This document shows positions 31,300-40,364 of a stretch of DNA of 64,000 nt, piece after piece. The DNA lies in NCBI GenBank assembly GCA_030144725.1, contig JASKMD010000003.1, positions 8,333,237 to 8,397,236 of the forward strand, given 5' to 3'. This DNA comes from Haematococcus lacustris. Lineage: Eukaryota; Chlorophyta; Chlorophyceae; Chlamydomonadales; Haematococcaceae. The position numbers were made by a program, and so were the translations under genes. The notes beneath the pieces were generated by a model. The model made no database searches and was not told where the DNA came from. It saw only the letters and a list, made by a program, of their open reading frames with translations. Positions within the stretch are counted from its first letter, which is position 1. The number at the start of each line of letters is the position of its first letter.

Positions 31300-32200
31300 A
31301 ATTGGGAGGGGGTGGTTGTGTAGGGGAAAGGGAAGTGGAAGGGAGGTGCCCACTAGACCTGCAACCAAGGGGCGTGCACGTGCGGTAGGGTGACCAGGCT
31401 GGGCACTGTGTTAGCTATCACCGTGGCCTTACCTTTGTGGTCCTCCTGGCCTCCTACCTGCTCACACCAGGCAACATATCCCATGCGCCAGTGGGGTGGG
31501 ACTGCGGTGGGGAGTGTAGGGTGTAGGGAAGGGAATGTGGGTGAGGTGGGGGTTGCGATGCCGCGTCAATCGAAGGGTGGGAGAGGGGAAGAGGAGGCTT
31601 GACAAGTATGGGAGGGGAGAGGGAGGGAGAGGGGGAAGGGAGGGGTGGGAAGAGGGTGGGTGGGGTAGGCTTTCTCCTGGCTGCTGGGATGTCAGGGGAG
31701 AGGTGACGGGGAGGGGGGAAGTGGGGGGTGGGTAGAGGTGGAAGTGGAGGGACGACAAGCTGGGCGTTGGTGGTGGGCGTGGGAAAGGGGAGGATAAGGG
31801 GATGGGGAAGGGTGTGACGATCAATCCTGCAGCGGGACAAGGGGCATGCTAGCGGTTAAGGTGGGTACAGGGTGCCACATACCTGCACTCACCTTTTGCT
31901 GGGGTGTGGTGTATATGTGTGTGGGAGGAAGGGGAGGAAGGGGAGGGAAGGGAAGGGGAGGTCCATGGGGAGGGCGAGAGTAGTGGGGAGGGCATCGATA
32001 GTCTCAGGTGTAGGCGCACAAGATCTGCGGCAATGGTGTGACGATTTGTCAACGGAAGCAAACATTGGACATGTGTACTGGATGCACTCACCAATAGAGT
32101 AGGGAGATGTAGAGCTGGCAGATGGAGGGGCAGGTGTAGCAGCACTCCATTACAACCCACCTTCCTTTGTCCTCACCTCAGTAGGAAGTGCAGGGTGGGA
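31300..32200. other. No gene; purine-rich spacer with repeated short blocks
   Basis: G/A-rich between arrays. A loosely conserved block resembling (A/T)CCTGCAGC(G/A)(G/A)..A..GG..(T)AGCGGTTA(A)G recurs near 31828-31860 and 32755-32785. No coding sense recognised. Confidence 0.4.
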
Positions 32201-32205
32201 GAGTA

Positions 32206-32571
32206 GGGCTGGGCTGGGCTGGGCTGGGCTGGGCTGGGCTGGGCTGGGCTGGGCTGGGCTGGGCTGGGCTGGGCTGGGCTGGGCTGGGCTGGGCTGGGCT
32301 GGGCTGGGCTGGGCTGGGCTGGGCTGGGCTGGGCTGGGCTGGGCTGGGCTGGGCTGGGCTGGGCTGGGCTGGGCTGGGCTGGGCTGGGCTGGGCTGGGCT
32401 GGGCTGGGCTGGGCTGGGCTGGGCTGGGCTGGGCTGGGCTGGGCTGGGCTGGGCTGGGCTGGGCTGGGCTGGGCTGGGCTGGGCTGGGCTGGGCTGGGCT
32501 GGGCTGGGCTGGGCTGGGCTGGGCTGGGCTGGGCTGGGCTGGGCTGGGCTGGGCTGGGCTGGGCTGGGCTG
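32206..32571. repeat. (GGGCT)n pentanucleotide array, second
   Basis: About 70 virtually perfect GGGCT copies, longer and cleaner than the array at 30866-31170. Confidence 0.95.
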
Positions 32572-32618
32572 CAACACAAGGGAGGCAACAGTGGGAACGT
32601 TGTGGGAGGTGATGAAAT

Positions 32619-32692
32619 GGTGGTGGTGGTGGTGGTGGTGGTGGTGGTGGTGGTGGTGGTGGTGGTGGTGGTGGTGGTGGTGGTGGTGGTGG
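32619..32692. repeat. (GGT)n trinucleotide array
   Basis: About 24 GGT (TGG) triplets, immediately 3' of the second GGGCT array. Confidence 0.95.
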
Positions 32693-32938
32693 GGTGGTGG
32701 TGAGGGGGACTGGGAGGGGGTGGTGAACAGGGGGGTACTAGGCGTGATTGTAAGACCTGCAGCAACCAGGTGTGGTAGCGGTTAGGCTGGATACTAAGGG
32801 CTATGCTGCGCAATGCTAGCTCCTTCTAAGCTCTTACCTTGGTCCTAAGCTCTTACCATAGTCCGTCTGGCCTCTTCGCTGCTCACAACACGTTGCACCT
32901 GCCTTGCGTTGGTGCATCAATGCTTGCGATTCATTGCG

Positions 32939-33379
32939 GAGAATCGTTGCGAGGAAACTGGCCGCGAGGCTAGCTGCGATGCTGGCTGCGAGGCTGGCTG
33001 CGAGGAAAATGGCTGCGAGGTGGGCTGCGAGGTGAGATCCTCGCACCGAGCTGCCTCACAGGTATGCTTCTGCGTTGCTGGACCAGCTGTGTGGCCGCGA
33101 GGTTGATTGCCGAGTATGTGGCTGCGAGTATGGGCTAGATGTGGCTGCGAGTATGGGTAACCTCGTGCGATGCCATCTGTGGACCAGCTGTGTGGCCGCG
33201 AGGTTGATTGCCGAGTTTGTGGCTGCGAGTATGGGCTAGATGTGGCTGCGAGTATGGGTAACCTCGTGCGATGCCATCTGTGGACCAGCTATGTGGCCGC
33301 GAGGTTGTCTGCCGAGTATGTGGCTGCGAGTATGGGCTAGATGTGGCTGCGAGTATGGGTAACCTCGTGCGATGCCATC
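32939..33379. repeat. GCTGCGAGG minisatellite and three 101-bp tandem repeats
   Basis: Imperfect GCTGCGAGG nonamers at 32947-33030 lead into three copies of a 101-bp unit (about 33077-33177, 33178-33278, 33279-33379). Each unit runs from TGTGGACCAGC to GTGCGATGCCATC and differs by only a few substitutions. Confidence 0.9.
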
Positions 33380-33474
33380 GCTGCAATACCGGCTACACGA
33401 TGCTGCGACTAAGTGTTGGACGGATGCCTTGAATGCAAGTGAGATGTTCAGAATTTTTCTAAGTGCTTAAAGGC

Positions 33475-34056
33475 TACAGTACTGTAAGTGGTCTCTCGAG
33501 GTACCTCGAGGTACCTCGAGGTACTGTAGATGTCTACAGTACTGTAGGTACCTACAGTACTGTAAATGGTCTCTCGAAGTACCTCGAGGTACCTCGAGGT
33601 ACTGTATATGTCTATAGTACTATAGATGTCTACAGTACTGTAGGTGTCTACAGTACTGTAGATGTCTACAGTACTGTAGATGTCTACAGTACTGTAGGTA
33701 CCTACAGTACTGTAAATGGTCTCTCGAGGTACCTCGAGGTACCTCGAGGTACTGTAGATGTCTACAGTACTGTAGATGTCTACAGTACTGTAGGTGTCTA
33801 CAGTACTGTTGCTGTCTACAGTACTGTAGATGTCTACAGTACTGTAGGTACCTACAGTACTGTAAATGGTCTCTCGAGGTACCTCGAGGTACCTACAGTA
33901 CTGTAGATGTCTACAGTACTGTAGATGTCTACAGTACTGTAGATGTCTACAGTACTGTAGACATCTACAGTACTGTAAGTGGTCTCTCGAGGTACCCCGA
34001 CAGTACTGTAGACACCTACAGTACTGTAGGTGCCTACAGTACTGTAGGTGTCTACA
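33475..34056. repeat. 18-bp palindromic array (CTACAGTACTGTAG) with GGTACCTCGA blocks
   Basis: Tandem CTACAGTACTGTAG(A/G)TGT units are interspersed with several longer modules in which CTGTAAATGGTCTCTCGA leads into repeated GGTACCTCGA. Every unit is self-complementary. The same repeat resumes on the far side of the retrotransposon (55559-55606), so the retrotransposon landed inside this array. Confidence 0.9.
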
Positions 34057-34068
34057 GTACTGTTCGCG
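34057..34068. repeat. Target-site duplication of the retrotransposon, 3' side
   Basis: GTACTGTTCGCG, identical to 55547-55558. It abuts the retrotransposon tail. Confidence 0.85.
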
Positions 34069-34102
34069 AAGAAGAAGAAGACTACGCCGGTATTCACCGG
34101 CG
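34069..34102 (-). promoter_or_regulatory. Retrotransposon 3' end: stem-loop plus (CTT)4 tail
   Basis: On the minus strand a perfect 6-bp stem, CGCCGG...CCGGCG (7 bp if the next pair is counted), loop included at 34085-34102, lies 4 bases before four CTT repeats (34069-34080). It resembles the 3' hairpin plus short microsatellite tail that reverse transcriptases of several non-LTR clades recognise when priming. Confidence 0.6.
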
Positions 34103-34174
34103 TGCATTAAGGGAGGAGCAACCGCCTGGGGCGCGGCCTGCTCCCACCATCAAGCTCGAGAAGTGACCAACCCC

Positions 34175-37100
34175 CTACCCCCCCCCTTTTCTAATAGCTC
34201 TTAGTCTGTAACTTGTCTTGGCAATGGTGTGGGCTGCTTCTACCGCATGTCTCGTGAGCTTGTGTAGTAGCTTGGTGGCGTTGGTTTGAGTGATCCCTAG
34301 GGCGATGAGGTGTTGACGTGTGTGTGTTTCGTAGGTAATACCGCCTATACCCAGTAGGATTGGTCTGATCTCAACCATGTGGCCTATCTTGCGCATGGTG
34401 TGTGCCAGTTTTGTGTGTTGGTTCAGGGCCTTGTCAAGTTGTTCCATCCACCTCGAGTCCGCACAGTATTTGATTTCTATGATGGTGATCCGTTTAGTGG
34501 CTTTACCGCGTTTGCCCGTCTTCTTTTGAGGCGTCACCATGATTATGTCCGGTCTGGTGGTGTTTTTGGTCGCTGTTGGTTTCATGCCGAGTGCCCGTAG
34601 CGTGGTGTGTAGTGTGTCGTTAGGGAGGTCAAGGTTTTCTCTAGCGCCCTTCTCCCAGCTGCCGGTGTCTGCAAATCGGATGCATCCGCCCAGGGTTCCT
34701 TTGCTGATGGCTTTGGCGATGAGGCGGCCAGCTCCGTTGTGCCTTTCTTGCACGAGTGGCAGGGTCTCGCTGCAGCCCGAGAGCAGGTGTGTGGCACTGT
34801 CGGCCTCCCCGCAAAGGGGGCAGCGGTCGTCTGTCGCCTGCTTCCAGCGCATAGCTAGTTTTTGGTTGTATAGTCCTCCGGTGCGGTAGAGTAGGGCGGT
34901 CCTTTGCGCAAGGGTGGAGATGGTCGCATCGGTCATCACTCTTTCGCCCGCTCCTTTTGCCGCGGCTTTGGTGATATCTTGGGTCATCTGGTAGTAAATG
35001 CTGTCTTGGTTGGCGAGGCCTAGCTTGTGCTTACTGTGCATGTGTGCTCGTACGCTGTGTCGGCAGTCCGGCAGTGGGGCGAGGTTTTCGCCGTCGGTCC
35101 CGTTGTTTAGCCAGATACCCCTCTCCTTGGGTGTGGTCGGGTGGTACTCTAGTGTGTTTGCCTGCTCCGGGTGTAGCGCTGCGTGTTTAGCAAGGGCATC
35201 AGCGCCTTCGTTGCCGATGATGCCCGAGTGGGCCCGGACCTTGTAGAATTGGGTCGTGACGGGGCTGTCGATGATGAGGGTGGCGATGTCCGTCAGGATG
35301 TCGTTGTGTCTATGATTGATGAGGGACATCGGGTTAGCCAGGGCTCGGCGGATCTGATATAGAGAGCATAGGCTATCGGTGGCGATGCGTCTGGCCCCCG
35401 CTTTCAGTGCCGCGTGTATCGCTGTGAGTTCTGCCTTATTGATGGTGTTGTTCTCTGGGTCGTTCATCGCAATGGTAAGAAGGGCGTTGCTTTCCGGAAT
35501 GTAGCCCCCCGCCCCGACGCACGCCGGGTCTGGCTCGGATGTCTTAATGCAGCTGCCGTCGGTGTACGCTATCGTGGTCCATTCGGTGATGGCCATCCGC
35601 GGTAGCGTGGTGGAGTGGTGCGTGAGCTGGTGTTGGCTGCGTGTGTGCCCCGGCGTGGGTAGAGCCCTGTCCAGCGGAAGGCGGAGGTGCTGTTTGTGGC
35701 CACTGGGGAGGGTGGCTGGCTGGTTTTGATTGTGTGGTCTGCGAAGGAGAGGGTGTGTCTCCCTGTCTGGGTGTAGGGCAGTGGCTGTGCTAGCCATCCA
35801 TCCTTGTGGGTTGCCTTTGGTGGTGAGTAGTTGCCCTGCTGCATTCCATATGACGTAAACGAGGAGGGTGGCGTGTTTGCCAAGTTTGGAGCAGTTGGTA
35901 TTGTTGAGGGGTATGCTGGCCAGGTGCTGACAGTACTCTGGGTAGCGTCTCAGGGTGTCAATGTGTTTGGGGTACGAGATGCCCTTCTTACCAGGGATCA
36001 GCATAATGGTGGCCATGGCCTCCTCCTGGTGTGCTGAGTGTATAGCATGATTGACGCATTTCAGGGCCACCGCATCATCGGCTGGTACATTCCATGTGGA
36101 TAGCCCAGTGTGGCGTACAAGTAGGCAGTTGTGATGTGCCCCAAAGGCCGTGTCATTGATGTCGGGGCTCCAGTAGGTAGTGGTTTCTGGTCTAACTGTG
36201 AGTGGATCAGCCCACCTTTGGACGGTACTTGGAAAGCTTCGTGTGGTGTGTAGGGTGTTGAGGGCTTTGTCTTGTGCCAGTCTCATGGGGTGGCGGCTGC
36301 TCTGTGTGTCCTGTCTCCTGAGGAGGGCCACCAGTTCTGTGGCCAGATTGCGTGTGTGTGGTGTGTGTTGTAGCCAAGCGTGTAGGTGTTGGTGTTGTTG
36401 TTTGGTTAGAAGGCCTATTGTGCGGCCCGACTCATCGTGAACCGTTACATGTTGCACTAGGTCGTGCTTGGGCATGATGGGCTCTCCCGTGCTGGGGTTC
36501 ATCGCGGGGGTGGTCATGTGGGGGTGAAGTTGGAGGAAGGTTTCGCATTTGCCCGTCCCGACGATGTCCGTCTGCGGGTTGATGGGGTACGTGTGGAAGA
36601 TGGCCTTCGAGTGAAGGTTGGTGCACCGGGGTAGCCAGGTGTGCGGGTCCGGCAGTCCCTGCCGGGTGTGTGTCGGCAGCTGCGTGTCAGGCCGCGCGTA
36701 TCTAGCTTCTTGTATCCTCTTATTTTCCTCTTCATAGTCGCTGCGTCGCGCCAGGTAGTCCAGGTGTGCCGTGATGAGAGGTGCCGGTTCGAGGGTGGGG
36801 CGCCAGTGAACTCGTATAAGGTCCGAGTGCGCTGATAGACGCATAGTCGTTTTGAACTCGTTGCTGCCAAACTTGCATATTGGGCACAGCCAGTGGCCTG
36901 GTTCTTTGTGTCCCGACAGGAGGGCTTCCTCAAGGCAGGCTGGGTGGTAGGCCCTCTTGCAGTTGTGGCACGTTGGGCTGTCTCCTCTTGGTAGCCAGCA
37001 TAGCTCACATGTGCATACGTCTTTAGCCTCTTCCCTGCTGATGGGTTCTATGTGTGAGGGTGTATAGCCTTCTTCTGCACATAGTGGTAATGCCCATTTA

Positions 37101-37695
37101 TCTATGATTGTGGGCTTCCAATGCACCTTGTAGTAGCTTTCTTTGTTGATGCCGTCCCATTGCCATCCATCTATGCTGGTGATGGCCTCTTGGTGGCCGT
37201 ACATGGCCCCTAGTATGCTGCCTAGGTCCTTGGGTTTACATCGGCAGGCTTTATCCACCTTCCAGCTGGAGAGCCCTGGGAGGTCGAGGCCTATTATGTG
37301 CACTATATCCTCCGGGATGGTTTGTATCTGTCTGCCCTCAGTGTTCCGTTTCGTGCCCTGGGGTCGGGCGGGTTTCGTCGGGGGCGATTGGGTTTCCCTG
37401 TTCTCTCGCCTTAGCAGCCGGGAGCTACTCTTGATGGCCTCCTGAGCTGCGGGTTGTGTTGCATGTCCGGTCACGTGCGTCGCTTCGGTCGGTGTGGTCT
37501 TCTTGGCAGTCGCGTACGCCCTAATATCAGCGTAGCGGTGTTTTGTGTCTTCCTCGACGTCGGTCGGTGCGAGCTCCGTCAGACCCGCGGCCCATGGTTT
37601 AATGAGTCTTTGCGCAGCGGGCAGGTCTAGGGTGGTGTCTCGTTTGGCTGCGATGTCTTTCGCTTCTGTTGTGGTTGGGCATCTGTCCTGGGTCG
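34175..37695 (-). CDS. Retrotransposon polyprotein part 4: PHD, RNase H, CCHC, restriction-like endonuclease
   Basis: About 1,173 codons of retrotransposon sequence ending at TAG 34175. Features in order: a PHD-type finger, CTCELCW...CHNCKRAYHPAC...CPIC (near 37020-36870), flanked by two similar (K/R)VHW(K/R)PT motifs; a poorly defined central region; an RNase H domain (35590-35160) with all four acidic residues in TDGS, KAELTA, ATDSL and EGADALA; the finger CPLCGEADSATHLLSGC (CX2CX7HX4C, near 34825-34775); and a restriction-like endonuclease core, RPDIIM (near 34550) and IIEIKY (near 34475), fitting RPD...ExK. These act in target cleavage and removal of the RNA strand. The PHD finger may bind histone tails and steer insertion (inference). 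The frame continues upstream into the RT part once the 37696-40364 insert is discounted. Confidence 0.9.
37693..37695. repeat. TCG target duplication, left side of element D
   Basis: TCG here and at 40365-40367 flank the inverted repeats of the insert. Confidence 0.6.
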
Positions 37696-37867
37696 CCATC
37701 ACTCCTACAAATTAGTCCCTGCGTTTTTCCCTGCGCTTTGGCCGACTTCGTCCGTTGGGGCTGAAATTCAGCCAGTTGGTAGCTGATGATGTAAGGAATC
37801 CATCCCAAAAAGAATTAGGTCAAAAAAGTCAAAGGCGGAGGCTGGGCGGCCCGAGGCGTTCACGCAG

Positions 37868-38806
37868 GGACGGATGCAGGGATGGAGGGGGGGGCGCAGG
37901 GACGAGTGCAGGGATGGAGGGGGGGGCGCAGGGACGAGTGCAGGGATGGAGGGAGGGGTGCAGGGATGGTTGCAGGGAAGGGTGCAGGGATGAGTGCAGG
38001 GATTTAGGGCGCAGGGACGACTGCAGGGATGAGCGCAGGGATGAGCGCAGGGATTACGGGCGCAGGGACGAGTGCAGAGATGAGCGCAGGGACGGATGCA
38101 GGGATGAGCGCAGGGATGAGTGCAGGGATAGCGGGCGCAGGGACGAGTGCAGGGATAAACGCAGGGATGAATGCAGGGATTACGGGCGCATGGACGCGTG
38201 CAGGGACGAGCGCAGGGACGAGTGCAGGGATGAACGCAGGGACGAATGCAGGGATAATGGGCGCAGGGACGGGCGCAGGGACGAGTGCAGGGACGAGTGC
38301 AGGGATGAGCGCAGGGATGAGCGCAGGGACGAATGCAGGGATTTAGGGGCGCAGGGATGGGCGCAGGGATGAGCGCAGGGACGAGTGCAGGGATTTAGGG
38401 GCGCAGGGATGGGCGCAGGGATGAGCGCAGGGACGAGTGCAGGGAGTGTGGGCGCAGGGACGAGTGCAGGGATGTTGGGCGCAGGGACGCGTGCAGGGAC
38501 GGATGCAGGGATGGATGCAGGGATAACGGGCGCAGGGACGGGCGCAGGGACGAGCGCAGGGACGAGTGCAGGGATAACGGGCGCAGGGACGGGCGCAGGG
38601 ACGAGCGCAGGGACGAGTGCAGGGACGGATGCAGGGATGGATGCAGGGATGAGTGCAGGGTCGATTGCAGGGACGAGTGCAGGGACGAATGCAGGGAAGG
38701 GCGCAGGGACGAATGCAGGGATTAGTGCAGGGAGGAGTGCAGGGACGAGTGCAGGGACGAGTGCAGGGATTAGTGCAGGGAGGAGTGCACGGACGAGTGC
38801 AAGGTT
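37868..38806. repeat. GCAGGGAYGAG minisatellite, left arm of element D
   Basis: About 80 units of 10-12 bp with GACGAG/GATGAG/GACGGG variants, periodically broken by words such as TTAGGGGC or TAACGGGC that define a higher-order unit. The long Arg/Asp/Cys/Glu or Ala/Gly/Thr open frames are by-products. Confidence 0.9.
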
Positions 38807-38894
38807 AAGATGATTGTATGGTTGATGGCAACCTGGAATGCAACCTGTTTACAATCAGCACTTCCTAATCAGTATGTTGTGACCTCATCGACAG

Positions 38895-39317
38895 GTTTAC
38901 TGGAATGCTGGTGATGAGGGCAGGGAGGGGACAGGTTCAGTGCGGGTGCACTTCTACGCCTCCACTGGCTTTGTGTCGGACACCACCTGCTACATAGCGG
39001 AGTTTGGCGACCTGTTTGACAGCCTGTGCCAGCCCACCACGGAGCCCAGGACCGGCAGCACCCCCAAGGTGCCCGCCTGGCAGGGGGAAGCAGCAGGTGG
39101 CAAGCACGTGCCTAAGGTCCCATACAAGCCCCCAGCTCAGAAAGAAGAGGACGCCATGTGGGTGGCAGATTGGCTCAAAGTCCCAGACTTCTCACAGGCA
39201 GGGCTACAGCAGTTGGAGCAGCAGTGGTATGAGGCAGCAGGATTTAGCTGGCCTCCGGCAAAGCCAGGCCGTGGCCATGGCAAGGGTGGAAGCAGTAAGA
39301 GAGGTCGACAGGGATGA
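38895..39317 (+). CDS. Exon-like frame in core of element D, unknown product
   Basis: An open frame after an AG acceptor (CGACAG|GTTTACTGG) gives VYWNAGDEGREGTGSVRVHF, then YASTGFVSDTTCYIAEFGDLF, a Pro/Lys-rich linker, an amphipathic stretch (DWLKVPDFSQAGLQQLEQQW) and a basic C terminus (GHGKGGSSKRGRQG) before TGA. The complexity is that of real protein, unlike the flanking arrays. The 5' exon is not found, so this may be a captured host fragment. No family recognised. Confidence 0.35.
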   Translation, partial: VYWNAGDEGREGTGSVRVHFYASTGFVSDTTCYIAEFGDLFDSLCQPTTEPRTGSTPKVPAWQGEAAGGKHVPKVPYKPPAQKEEDAMWVADWLKVPDFSQAGLQQLEQQWYEAAGFSWPPAKPGRGHGKGGSSKRGRQG

Positions 39318-39410
39318 CGTGGACTACATGTGAGACCGCACGACGATGATTGAAATGTTGGGTTACAGTGCGTATGTTGTGTTAGGGATACGCAAAGGTG
39401 TCTGTGATGG

Positions 39411-40197
39411 AAGGTCCCTGCACTCGTCCCTGCGCCCATCCCTGCACTCGTCCCTGCGCTTATCCCTGCGCCCGTCCCTGCGCCCACAATCCCTGCACTC
39501 ATCCCTGCACTCGTCCCTGCGCCCGTCCCTGCGCCCATTATCTCGCAATCGTCCCTGCGCCCATTATCCCTTCAATCGTCCCTGCGGTCGTCCCTGCGCC
39601 CGTCCCTGCGCCCGTCATCCCTGCACTCGTCCCTGCGCTCATCCCTGGACACGTCCCTGCGCTCATCCCTGCGCCCGTCCCTGCGCCCACAATCCCTGCA
39701 CTCGTCCCTGCGCTCATCCCTGCACTCGTCCCTGCGCTTGTCCCTGCGCCCGTCCCTGCGCCCACAATCCCTGCACTCGTCCCTGCGCTCGTCCCTGCGC
39801 CCGTCCCTGCGCCCCTAATCCCTGCACTCGTCCCTGCGCTCGTCCCTGCGCTCGTCCCTGCGCCTAACATCCCTGCACTCGTCCCTGCGCTTATCCCTGC
39901 ACTCGTCCCTGCGCTCATCCCTGCGCCCATCCCTGCGCCCCTAAATCCCTGCACTCGTCCCTGCGCTTATCCCTGCACTCGTCCCTGCGCCAGCAATCCC
40001 TGCACTCGTCCCTGCACTTGTCCCTGCACTCGTCCCTGCGTCCCCAATCCATCCCTGCGTCTATCCCTGCGCTCCACCTCCATCCCTGCATTCGTCCCTG
40101 CGTCTCCAATCCATCCCTGCGTCCGTCCCTGCGCCCCCCCCTCCATCCCTGCACTCGTCCCTGCGCCCCCCCCTCCATCCCTGCATCTGTCCCTGCG
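39411..40197. repeat. Minisatellite right arm of element D (inverted)
   Basis: CTCGTCCCTGC / CTCATCCCTGC units, the reverse complement of the left arm, so the two arms could pair as a hairpin of ~0.8 kb around the core. Confidence 0.9.
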
Positions 40198-40364
40198 TGA
40201 ACGCCACGGGCCGCCCAGCCTCTGCCTTTGACTTTTTAGACCTGATTTCTTTTGGAATGGATTCCTTACATCACAAGCTACCAACTGGCCAAGTTTCAGC
40301 CCATTTGGACAAGGTTGACAAAAGCGCAGGGAGAAACGCAGGGACTAATTTGTAGGAGTGATGG

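Larger units (their letters stand above)
37696..40364. mobile_element. DNA transposon D with long TIRs and inverted minisatellite arms
   Basis: 2,669 bp. The inverted repeats start CCATCACTCCTACAAATTAG and run ~165-170 bp with high identity (37696-37865 against 40364-40200), flanked by TCG/TCG. Next to each repeat lies an array of GCAGGGACGAG / GCAGGGATGAG units, in opposite orientation on the two sides (37868-38806 and 39411-40197). A unique core of ~600 bp holds one exon-like frame. A 3-bp duplication and subterminal repeat arrays recall CACTA/EnSpm elements, and CACTCC occurs at the third base, but no transposase is present. Probably non-autonomous. Confidence 0.75.

Noticed and set aside
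30866..32571. Telomeric repeat
   Set aside because: GGGCT is not the TTTTAGGG or TTTAGGG telomere unit of green algae and plants, and ordinary sequence lies on both sides.
30678..32813. Ala-Gln-Pro-Ser and Gly-Leu-Gly-Trp repeat open frames
   Set aside because: Direct translation of GGGCT pentamers in each frame; not protein-coding.
33448..34107. Tyr/Ser/Thr-Val repeat proteins over the palindromic array
   Set aside because: Translation of CTACAGTACTGTAG units on both strands; the repeat is self-complementary, so both strands look alike.
37755..38813. Arg-Asp-Cys-Glu repeat protein in element D
   Set aside because: Reads straight through the GCAGGGACGAG minisatellite; alternative frames are equally open.
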